DNA of 44,498 nucleotides from CAZPMO01 sp964587515 (GTDB lineage: Bacteria; Pseudomonadota; Alphaproteobacteria; MPNO01). The notes beneath the pieces were generated by a model, which made no database searches, was not told where the DNA came from, and worked only from the letters and a program-made list of their open reading frames with translations. The stretch spans positions 1 through 44,498 of the forward strand of contig CAZPMO010000017.1 of NCBI GenBank assembly GCA_964587515.1. Direction: 5' to 3'. Below, piece after piece: positions 32,723 through 39,725 of the stretch; the first letter of the stretch is position 1; each line of letters begins with the position of its first letter. The position numbers were made by a program, and so were the translations under genes.

Positions 32723-33493
32723 TTAAGGCCCGACGGCGAACGCCACGGGGCCGAGATGCTGCACGGCGTTGCGGACGTAATCGCCGACCTTAAGCGCTTC
32801 GGCCGCCGTGGCGCCGCCGGCCATGACGATCCAGCCGGCCTGCAGGGGCTCGCCGGCCTGGGCCGAGAGCCGCGCGCCGGCGACCAGGGCGCGGACCGGA
32901 TTGCCGAGGATCGCGGCCGAGGAGCCGATCTGGGCCGGCCGGCCGTTCATCTCAAGGATCATGCCGAGATTTGAGAGATCCACATCGGCTTTCTGCCACG
33001 GCCCCAGTACGAAGCCGGTGGACGAGGCGTTGTCGGCGACCACGTCGCCGAGATCGAACTTGAAGGCGCGGTAGCGGGAATCGATGATCTCCATGGCCGG
33101 CGCAACGGCTTCTACCGCGGCCAGCGCTTCGGCCGCCGTCACCGGCCAGCCCAAACCGCGCTTCAACAGGAACGCGATCTCGGGCTCGACGCGCGGATGG
33201 ACGTAGTTCGCCATGGAGATGGTGTCGCCGTCCTCGATCACCATGCCGTCGGTCAGTCGGCCCCAGATCATGTCGTCGATGCCCATCTGGATCATCTTGG
33301 CGCGGCTTGTGAAGCCCATCTTGATGCCGACGCGCTTCTCGCCGCGCGCGATGCGGCGCTGGATCGAGGCCGATTGGATGGCGTAACCCTCATCCTCGGT
33401 CAGACGCTGCTTCTCGGAGAACTGGCCGATCGCCTTGGCCTTGCGCGCCGCGTCGTCGACGGTGCGCGCGAGTTTTTCGATATCCGCCGCCAT
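32723..33493 (-). CDS. 4-oxalocrotonate decarboxylase-type protein (DmpH/XylI family)
   Basis: A 256-residue member of the hydratase/decarboxylase family. Metal-binding glutamates are Glu103 and Glu105 (VEPEIAFLL) and Glu135 (AMEIIDSRY). The start, KQRLTEDEGYAIQ, and VGIKMGFTSRAKM fit the decarboxylase branch, which converts 4-oxalocrotonate to 2-oxopent-4-enoate in complex with the hydratase. Its presence next to that hydratase supports the call; a hydratase such as HpaH is possible. It starts 2 bases after the aldolase stop and is the last gene of the minus-strand operon. The longer open frame upstream overlaps the aldolase and is not real. Confidence 0.88.
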   Translation of the reverse strand: MAADIEKLARTVDDAARKAKAIGQFSEKQRLTEDEGYAIQSASIQRRIARGEKRVGIKMGFTSRAKMIQMGIDDMIWGRLTDGMVIEDGDTISMANYVHPRVEPEIAFLLKRGLGWPVTAAEALAAVEAVAPAMEIIDSRYRAFKFDLGDVVADNASSTGFVLGPWQKADVDLSNLGMILEMNGRPAQIGSSAAILGNPVRALVAGARLSAQAGEPLQAGWIVMAGGATAAEALKVGDYVRNAVQHLGPVAFAVGP

Positions 33494-33495
33494 GA

Positions 33496-34536
33496 TCAGG
33501 TCTCCTTCGCCGTTTCCTTGGATTTCGCGAGATCGAGCGCCACGTCGACGATCATGTCTTCCTGGCCGCCGACCATGCGCCGCCGTCCCAACTCGATCAA
33601 AATTTGCCGCGTGTCGATGCCGTATGTCTTGGACGCGTTCTCCGCATGGCGCAGGAAGCTCGAATAGCTGCCGGAATAGCCGAGAGACAACGATTCGCGG
33701 TCGATCCGCACCGGGCGGTCCTGCAACGGGCGCACGATGTCGTCGGCGGCGTCCATCAGCGGGAACAAATCGCAGCCGTGATTGAGCCCCATGCGGTCGG
33801 CGACCGCGATGAATACCTCCAACGGCGTGTTGCCGGCGCCCGCGCCCATCCCGGCCAGCGAGGCGTCGATGCGCGTCGCGCCGTATTCCAGCGCCTTCAG
33901 CGAGTTGGCGACGCCGAGGCTGAGATTGTGGTGCGCGTGCATGCCGGTTTCGGTCTTGGGATCGAGCGCGTCGTTGAACGCCTTGAAGCGCTCCTCGACG
34001 CCATCGATCAGCAGCGCGCCGGCGGAATCGGTCACATAGATGCAATGCGCGCCGTAGGCCTCCATCAGCTTGGCCTGCTCGGCGAGCGCCTCGGGGGGGG
34101 ACATGTGGGCCATCATCAGGAAACCCGCCACATCCATGCCGATCTTGCGGGCATACTCGATATGCTGTTTGGAGATATCGGCCTCGGTGCAATGGGTCGC
34201 GACGCGCACGCTGCGCGCGCCCGCGTCATAGGCGTCCTGCAGATCATGCACCGTGCCGATGCCGGGGATCAGCAGGGTCGCCAGCACCGCGTTGTCCAGC
34301 GCGCCGGCGGCGGCTTCCAGATAGGAACGGTCGGAATGTTTGGCGAAGCCGTAATTGAACGACATGCCGGCCAGCCCGTCGCCGTGGCTGACCTCGACGC
34401 TGGAGACGCCCGCCGCGTCCAGCGCCTTGCAGATCGCGACGAGGGGCTCGATGCCGTATTGATGGCGTATGGCATGCATGCCGTCGCGCATGGTGACGTC
34501 CTGCACATAGATTTTCTTCGACTTGTCGATCGGCAT
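33496..34536 (-). CDS. mhpE: 4-hydroxy-2-oxovalerate aldolase
   Basis: A 346-residue class II aldolase splitting 4-hydroxy-2-oxovalerate into pyruvate and acetaldehyde. Catalytic Arg17, Asp18 and His21 (TMRDGMHAIRH) and metal ligands His200 and His202 (GMHAHHN) fall at the same numbers as in DmpG when the ATG at 34536 is used. AGGAGG lies 6-7 bases ahead. The ATG shares its A with the TGA stop of the dehydrogenase gene, matching the tight aldolase-dehydrogenase complex that channels acetaldehyde. DLAKSKETAKET is a polar tail. Confidence 0.96.
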   Translation of the reverse strand: MPIDKSKKIYVQDVTMRDGMHAIRHQYGIEPLVAICKALDAAGVSSVEVSHGDGLAGMSFNYGFAKHSDRSYLEAAAGALDNAVLATLLIPGIGTVHDLQDAYDAGARSVRVATHCTEADISKQHIEYARKIGMDVAGFLMMAHMSPPEALAEQAKLMEAYGAHCIYVTDSAGALLIDGVEERFKAFNDALDPKTETGMHAHHNLSLGVANSLKALEYGATRIDASLAGMGAGAGNTPLEVFIAVADRMGLNHGCDLFPLMDAADDIVRPLQDRPVRIDRESLSLGYSGSYSSFLRHAENASKTYGIDTRQILIELGRRRMVGGQEDMIVDVALDLAKSKETAKET

Positions 34537-35462
34537 CACGCCACCTCCTTGATCTCGACCAGGCGTTCGGCGGTCTTCAGCGCGGCCGAGGTCATGATGT
34601 CGAGATTACCCGCATAGGTCGGCAAATAATGGCCGGCGCCTTCGACCTCGAGGAAGACGGTCGATTTGATGCCCTGGAATTCGCCGAGGCCGGGAATGGA
34701 GAGCGGGTTGTTCGCGCCGAAACGCTCGAACTGTACGTCCTGTTTCAGCCGGTAGCCCGGCACATAGCCCTGCACCGTCTCGACCATTTCCGCGACCGAC
34801 TTTGCGATGGCGTCGGTGTCGCCGTCATCGGACAACGTATAGACGGTGTCGCGCATCAGCAGCGGCGGCTCGGCCGGGTTAAGCACGATGATCGCCTTGC
34901 CCCGTTCGGCGCCGCCCACCACCTCGAGGCCCTTGGCCGTGGTCTCGGTGAACTCGTCGATATTGGCGCGGGTGCCCGGGCCGGCCGATTTCGACGAGAT
35001 CGAGGCCACGATCTCGGCGTAATGCACCTTGGCGACGCGGTCGACGGCATGGACCATGGGGATCGTCGCCTGGCCGCCGCACGACACCATGTTGATGTTG
35101 GGCGCGCCGAGATGCTCGTCCATGTTGACCACCGGCACCACATAGGGGCCGATGGCGGCTGGCGTCATGTCGATGATTTTCTTGCCGGCGGCGGCGCAGA
35201 TGTCCGAATTCGCGCGATGCGCCCCGGCCGAGGTCGCGTCGAACACGATCTCGATACCCTGCCATTCCGGCATCCGGGTCAGCCCTTCCAGCCCTTCATG
35301 GGTAATGGCGACGCCGAGCTTCGCGGCCCGCGCCAGCCCGTCCGAGTCCGGATCGATGCCCACCAGCGCCGCCATCTCCAGTACGTCGGAAGTCTCCATG
35401 ATCTTGATCATCAGATCGGTGCCGATATTGCCGGAACCGACGATGGCTACCTTGGTTTTCAT
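34536..35462 (-). CDS. mhpF: Acetaldehyde dehydrogenase (acylating)
   Basis: A 308-residue acylating aldehyde dehydrogenase turning acetaldehyde, NAD+ and CoA into acetyl-CoA. The NAD-binding motif is VAIVGSGNIGTDL, and the catalytic cysteine is Cys128 in NMVSCGGQATIP. The C-terminal part contains GHYLPTYAGNLDIMTSAA, which forms contacts with the aldolase. Two ATGs are adjacent; 35462 has AGGAG at the better distance. It starts 14 bases after the hydratase stop and overlaps the aldolase start by one base. Confidence 0.96.
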   Translation of the reverse strand: MKTKVAIVGSGNIGTDLMIKIMETSDVLEMAALVGIDPDSDGLARAAKLGVAITHEGLEGLTRMPEWQGIEIVFDATSAGAHRANSDICAAAGKKIIDMTPAAIGPYVVPVVNMDEHLGAPNINMVSCGGQATIPMVHAVDRVAKVHYAEIVASISSKSAGPGTRANIDEFTETTAKGLEVVGGAERGKAIIVLNPAEPPLLMRDTVYTLSDDGDTDAIAKSVAEMVETVQGYVPGYRLKQDVQFERFGANNPLSIPGLGEFQGIKSTVFLEVEGAGHYLPTYAGNLDIMTSAALKTAERLVEIKEVA

Positions 35463-35476
35463 CATCCGCTCCTGGT

Positions 35477-36262
35477 CTATGCCGAAAACGCGGCGCGGAC
35501 CGAACCCAGCCCTTCGATGCGGGCCTCGACCACATCGCCCGGGGCGACCGGCGCCATCGGACCCAGCGCGCCGGTCATGATCACGTCGCCGGCGCACAGC
35601 GGCGTGCCGACCGCGACCATCTTGCGGGCGAGCCACAACGCCGCGTTCAGCGGATTGCCGAGGCATGCGACCCCGGCGCCGACCGAGACCTGATCGCCCT
35701 TGTTTTCCATCACCATGCCGCAGCCGCGCAGATCGAGATCGCCGAGACCAACCGGCCGCGTGCCGAGCACGAACAGGCCCGACGACGCGTTGTCGGCGAT
35801 GGTGTCGACAATGGTGATGTCCCACTTCGCGATGCGGCTGCCGACCACTTCGATGGCGGGCAGCGCATAGGCGGTCGCGTCGATCAGATCGAGGATGGTG
35901 AGCTGCTCGTCGAACAGATCATATTCGAGGACCAGCGCGATCTCGGCTTCGCATTTCGGCTGTGAGACGCTGGTGACCGCGATTTCCTCGCCGTCGACCA
36001 GCGCCATGTCGGCGAACAGCATGCCGTAATCGGGCTGGTCGACGCCAAGCTGCGTCTGCACCGCTTTGGCGGTCAGGCCGATCTTGCGGCCGACCACGCG
36101 GCGCCCTTCCTTGACCCAATATTCGGTGTTGAGCTGCTGCACCGCATAGGCCGCGTCGACGCTGCCCTTGGGCAGTGAATCGCGCACCGGCTTGATCGTC
36201 TTGCCGTTCTTCCAGGCATTGCGGATTTTCCGCGCCGCCGCCTTGATTGCTTCGTCCGACAT
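35477..36262 (-). CDS. 2-oxopent-4-enoate (2-keto-4-pentenoate) hydratase
   Basis: A 261-residue hydratase adding water to 2-oxopent-4-enoate to give 4-hydroxy-2-oxovalerate. Metal ligands Glu105, Glu107 (CEAEIALVL) and Glu138 (IEVVGSR) agree with MhpD/DmpE. KIGLTAKAVQTQLGVDQPDYG is the substrate-region signature. ATG 36262 has GGGGAG 4-9 bases upstream. It leads a four-gene unit (hydratase, dehydrogenase, aldolase, decarboxylase) with gaps of 14, -1 and 2 bases. A perfect small palindrome lies 28-43 bases before the start. Confidence 0.94.
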   Translation of the reverse strand: MSDEAIKAAARKIRNAWKNGKTIKPVRDSLPKGSVDAAYAVQQLNTEYWVKEGRRVVGRKIGLTAKAVQTQLGVDQPDYGMLFADMALVDGEEIAVTSVSQPKCEAEIALVLEYDLFDEQLTILDLIDATAYALPAIEVVGSRIAKWDITIVDTIADNASSGLFVLGTRPVGLGDLDLRGCGMVMENKGDQVSVGAGVACLGNPLNAALWLARKMVAVGTPLCAGDVIMTGALGPMAPVAPGDVVEARIEGLGSVRAAFSA

Positions 36263-36289
36263 GATGCTCCCCGGCTTTACGGATGGAAA

Positions 36290-36305
36290 TTCCCGTTCTC
36301 GGGAA
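36290..36305. promoter_or_regulatory. Palindrome upstream of the meta-pathway operon
   Basis: TTCCCG and CGGGAA flank the spacer TTCT, a perfect 6-bp dyad located 28-43 bases before the hydratase ATG, in the 132-base space after the SLC13 gene. The surrounding bases are AT-richer than the coding flanks. It could be an operator or a leader hairpin. No cognate regulator gene is visible. Confidence 0.4.
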
Positions 36306-36394
36306 CAAATTTTCAACTGTTGCAGCAAACTAGGCAGGGCTCCGCAGCCAGTCAAGGCGGCCGGTCTCGGTGTCGCCTCGGTTTGAAATTCCTG

Positions 36395-37864
36395 CTAGCC
36401 CGGCCCCAGTACCCACTGCCCAAGGGTCAGGATGGCGAGCGCGACGATGACGATGCCGACCACATCGAGGATCGCGCCGGCGCGCAACATATGCCGGATT
36501 TCCAGGGCACCGCTGCCAAATACGATGGCGTTCGGCGGGGTGGCCACCGGCAGCATGAAGCCGAGGGTCGCGAACAGCGCGACTGGGAGTGTCAGTATGA
36601 ACGCCGGCTCGCCCATCCCCAGCGCCGCCGCGCCGGCCACCGGCAGGAATACGGCCGCCATGGCGGTGTTGCTGGCCAGTTCTCCGACGAAGACGATCAG
36701 TCCGCCGACCGCCAGCAGCAGCAGGAACACCGGCAGGGTGTGTAGCGCGGTCACCCGTGCGCCGATCCAGTCCGCCAGATCCGATTCCCCGATCGCCGCG
36801 GCCAGCGCCAGGCCGCCGCCGAACAGGATCAGCACGTCCCAGCGAATCCCCACCGCCTGTCGCCACGAAAGCAGAAAGCGCCCTTCTTTCAAATTGGCCG
36901 GGAGCAGGAACATCAGCAGCGCGCCGGTCATGGCGATACCCGCGTCCGACAGATTGAGCCAGGGCAGGGCCGTCACAAGCAATGGGCGGAAAATCCAGCA
37001 GGCCGCGACCGCCAGCATCACGCACGCCACCAGTCGCTCGGCGCGGGAGATCGGCCCGAGGGCCGCGAGTTCCCCGCCGATCACGTCCACGGCCCGGGAC
37101 GATGCTTCGCCGCCGACGCGAAAACTCACGTGGGTCAACACGAACCAGGCAACCGGCAGCAGGACCAGAACCAGCGGCACGCCGATCAGCATCCACCGCA
37201 GGAAGCCGATTTCGATGCCGTAAGCCTCCGACATGAAAGCCGCGAAAAGGGCGTTCGGGGGCGTTCCGATAATCGTTCCCATGCCGCCGATGGTCGCGGC
37301 ATAGGCGATTCCCAGCAAAAGGGCGGGCGCAACATCTTTCCCATACGCGTCGTCGCTTTCCGAGAAGGTCGCGACAATCGAAAGACCGATCGGCAGCATC
37401 ACCATCGTGGTCGCCGTATTGCTGACCCACATGCTGAGAAAAGCGGTGACGGCCATGATCCCGGCGATCACGCTTCGCGGGCTGGAGCCGGCGTAGCGCA
37501 GGACGACCAGGGCGAGCCGTCTGTCGAGATGCCAGACATGCATGGCGCGGGCCATCATGAAACCGCCCAGAAAAAGAAAAATCAGCGGGTGCGCATAAGA
37601 CGGCGCGGTTTCTTCCATGCTTCCCACGCCGAGTAGCGGAAACACGATCAGGGGCAACATCGCGGTGACGGCGAGTGGCAATGCCTCGGTCATCCACCAT
37701 ATCGCCATCCACAGGCCGACCGCGGCGGTCCACCAGCCCTGCTGCGACAACCCCTCGGGCGCCGGACTCGCCAGCACGGCCATCGCCGCCACGGGGCCCA
37801 ATAGTAGGCCGATCAGGCGGTGGCGCGGTAAACCCGACGGCTTATTTTCCGGCGTTCCGGACAT
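36395..37864 (-). CDS. SLC13/DASS family anion:Na+ symporter
   Basis: A 489-residue transporter of the divalent-anion:sodium symporter family (dicarboxylates, tricarboxylates, sulfate). About 11 membrane helices; the two sodium/substrate-binding hairpins are marked by MWVSNTATTMVMLPIG and ELASNTAMAAVFLPV (SNT motifs), and MGTIIGTPPNALF and VATPPNAIVFG are the paired GTPPN-type loops. It is on the same strand as the meta-pathway genes and would be transcribed first. A dicarboxylate carrier suits uptake of an aromatic or aliphatic diacid; the real substrate is not known. Confidence 0.92.
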   Translation of the reverse strand: MSGTPENKPSGLPRHRLIGLLLGPVAAMAVLASPAPEGLSQQGWWTAAVGLWMAIWWMTEALPLAVTAMLPLIVFPLLGVGSMEETAPSYAHPLIFLFLGGFMMARAMHVWHLDRRLALVVLRYAGSSPRSVIAGIMAVTAFLSMWVSNTATTMVMLPIGLSIVATFSESDDAYGKDVAPALLLGIAYAATIGGMGTIIGTPPNALFAAFMSEAYGIEIGFLRWMLIGVPLVLVLLPVAWFVLTHVSFRVGGEASSRAVDVIGGELAALGPISRAERLVACVMLAVAACWIFRPLLVTALPWLNLSDAGIAMTGALLMFLLPANLKEGRFLLSWRQAVGIRWDVLILFGGGLALAAAIGESDLADWIGARVTALHTLPVFLLLLAVGGLIVFVGELASNTAMAAVFLPVAGAAALGMGEPAFILTLPVALFATLGFMLPVATPPNAIVFGSGALEIRHMLRAGAILDVVGIVIVALAILTLGQWVLGPG

Positions 37865-37953
37865 ATCCCATCGTAGCGCCGGACACCGGCGCTTGACTAT
37901 GTTCCGAGTCTGCCATGGATTCGACGGGCGGAGCCCTTAGAAAGGAGATCACG

Positions 37954-38352
37954 ATGAAATTCGAGCGCATTAAATGCGAAGGCGTTCCGGAGCTTGGGCC
38001 GGAATCGCTGTCGAACTGCAAGAAGATCGGCGACCAGGTTTATATTTCCGGGATGGTGTCGTGGGACGAGGACCAGAAAATCGTCGGCGGCAACGACCCG
38101 TATCAGCAGGCGAAAACGGTGTTCTCCTATATCCGCTCCTTGATGGAAGGCGCCGGCGGCAAGATGGACGATATCATCAAGATCAACATGTACGTCACCG
38201 ACATGCGCTATCAGCCGGATGTCTGGAAAGCGCGCCGGGAGTTCTTCACCGGAGATTTCCCGTGCTCCACGCTTGTTTGCGTGTCGTCGCTGTTCCTGCC
38301 CGAACTGCTGGTCGAAATCGAAGCGGTCGGCTTCATCGGCGCCGGCGGCTGA
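37954..38352 (+). CDS. RidA (YjgF/YER057c/UK114) family protein
   Basis: A 132-residue RidA-like protein. The family acts as enamine/imine deaminases, and some members are 2-aminomuconate deaminases in aromatic breakdown. QVYISGMVSWDE and KMDDIIKINMYVTDM are typical; the C-terminus has STLVCVSSLFLPELLVEIEAVG, where canonical RidA carries the Arg that binds the carboxylate (RxxxxV). Here Ser/Thr-Leu-Val-Cys replaces that Arg, so the usual 2-iminoacid deaminase chemistry is doubtful. ATG 37954 has AAAGGAG at 37941-37947. It converges on the second RidA gene, 4 bases apart. Confidence 0.88.
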   Translation: MKFERIKCEGVPELGPESLSNCKKIGDQVYISGMVSWDEDQKIVGGNDPYQQAKTVFSYIRSLMEGAGGKMDDIIKINMYVTDMRYQPDVWKARREFFTGDFPCSTLVCVSSLFLPELLVEIEAVGFIGAGG

Positions 38353-38356
38353 ACCC

Positions 38357-38821
38357 TCAGCCTTCGACCTCGAAGATCGCCTCGATTTCCATGCAGAAGC
38401 GGCGCGGCAGTTCAAACATGCCGACGGCGCTGCGCGCGTGCTGGCCGGCGTGGGGCCCGAACAGCTCGTAATAGAGGTCGGACGCCCCGTCGATCACCGC
38501 GAACTGGCGGTCGAAGCCGGGCGACGAATTGACCATGCCGGTGACCTTCACCACCTGGCGCACCCGGTCGAGCGTGCCGAGATGGCCGCGCAGCGATGCC
38601 AGGATGTTGAGCGCGGTGGCGCGGGCCGACTGATAGGCGTCTTCCTCGGGGAGCTCGGCGGCGATTTTGCCCCGGACGGTGACGCCGAAATCCTCCGGCG
38701 GCGGATGGCCGGAGCTGTAAAGCAGATTGCCGACCTGGACGCAGCCCACGCGGTTGGCGCTGGGATAGACGAAGGCCGGCGGCAGTTCGAGCCCCATGTC
38801 CTTCATACGTTGTTCGATCAT
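38357..38821 (-). CDS. RidA-family protein, longer second type
   Basis: A 154-residue protein of the RidA superfamily, of the longer subgroup often labelled YjgF-like-2. Recognisable: NLLYSSGHPPPED, ATALNILASLRGHLGTLDRV and KVTGMVNSS; the trimer-interface strand near the end is RRFCMEIEAIFEV, preceded by ARSAVGMFELP, with Arg in the region where RidA proteins bind carboxylates. It lies 18 bases after the TauE/SafE gene on the same strand and so is probably cotranscribed. Its substrate is unknown. Confidence 0.87.
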   Translation of the reverse strand: MIEQRMKDMGLELPPAFVYPSANRVGCVQVGNLLYSSGHPPPEDFGVTVRGKIAAELPEEDAYQSARATALNILASLRGHLGTLDRVRQVVKVTGMVNSSPGFDRQFAVIDGASDLYYELFGPHAGQHARSAVGMFELPRRFCMEIEAIFEVEG

Positions 38822-38839
38822 GTATGCCTCCTTAATCGC

Positions 38840-39634
38840 TCATACTATGCCGAGTCCCGAGAGCCCGGCATAGAGCAGGCGCAGCGACAACAGCGACAAT
38901 CCGATCTGGAAAATGCGGTGAAACACCGGTTCCGGCAAGCGGCTGAGCACGCGCTGGCCGAACACGTTGCCGAGCGCGGCGGTCGTGATCATCGCCGCCA
39001 GCAGGGGAAGATAAGCGCCGAAGGCGAAGCCGAGGAACCCGAAAGCGACGGCCTTAACTCCATGCATCATGGTCATCAGCACCGCATGGGTCGCGACATA
39101 TTCGTGGCGTCCGGGGCTGGCGGCGCGCACAAACGGCGCCAGCACCGAACCGGTTGCGCCCACGAACATCGACAGCACGGTTCCCGCCGCGCCGAGGACG
39201 AAGAATTTGGGCGCCGTGTATGCGTGGGTGGCCTTGGGACTGGGCGCCCAGCAGACATAAAGGACGAACACGCCCAGGATCGTCTGCAACAGCGCCGTGG
39301 GCAGCGCCACAACCAGCTGGCCGCCGACCACCGCGCCGATCAGCGTGCCCACCGCGAAGGCGGGGATCAGCCCGCTGATGATGTGGCGGCGCATGATGAT
39401 GCCACGGCTGATATTGGTGCCCATCTGGATCGTGCCGTGCAACGGGATAAGCACCGCGGGCGGGAAAATCGTCGCCATTACGGCCAGCAGCAGGACGCCG
39501 CCGCCGAGCCCGACCGCGACGCCAAACGCCGCGGTGAAAAAGCTCAGGGTGACAAGTCCCGCGAACATCCACTCCGAAACGCCGGGGGCGGTGAAAAGAA
39601 ATTCCGTCAAGCCATGCTCCAGAAGGGGCGTCAT
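38840..39634 (-). CDS. TauE/SafE family sulfite/anion exporter
   Basis: A 264-residue membrane protein with about eight helices of the TauE/SafE family (sulfite, sulfoacetate or other anion export). The repeat-domain starts LSFFTAAFGVAVGLGGGVLL and VGATGSVLAPFVR carry the Gly-rich loops of the family, which occur twice. Members are found in operons for taurine, sulfoacetate and aromatic sulfonates, but many are unassigned. The gene is first in a minus-strand pair with the RidA-like gene, divergent from the CoA-transferase gene. Confidence 0.9.
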   Translation of the reverse strand: MTPLLEHGLTEFLFTAPGVSEWMFAGLVTLSFFTAAFGVAVGLGGGVLLLAVMATIFPPAVLIPLHGTIQMGTNISRGIIMRRHIISGLIPAFAVGTLIGAVVGGQLVVALPTALLQTILGVFVLYVCWAPSPKATHAYTAPKFFVLGAAGTVLSMFVGATGSVLAPFVRAASPGRHEYVATHAVLMTMMHGVKAVAFGFLGFAFGAYLPLLAAMITTAALGNVFGQRVLSRLPEPVFHRIFQIGLSLLSLRLLYAGLSGLGIV

Positions 39635-39725
39635 GAATAGTGCCTGTGCCCCCTGAGTGCAAACCGCCCCCCTTTAAGGCGGCGGTCATATGACGTATGA
39701 GAGACCCGCAAAACGGGAGTCTGCG

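Noticed and set aside
33494..34192. Long N-terminal extension of the oxalocrotonate decarboxylase frame
   Set aside because: The extension is read out of phase through the aldolase gene; the decarboxylase family starts at the ATG at 33493.
36330..37733. 467-codon minus-strand frame in another phase across the SLC13 gene
   Set aside because: It is Arg-rich and without helices, a shadow of the SLC13 frame that carries the paired SNT motifs.
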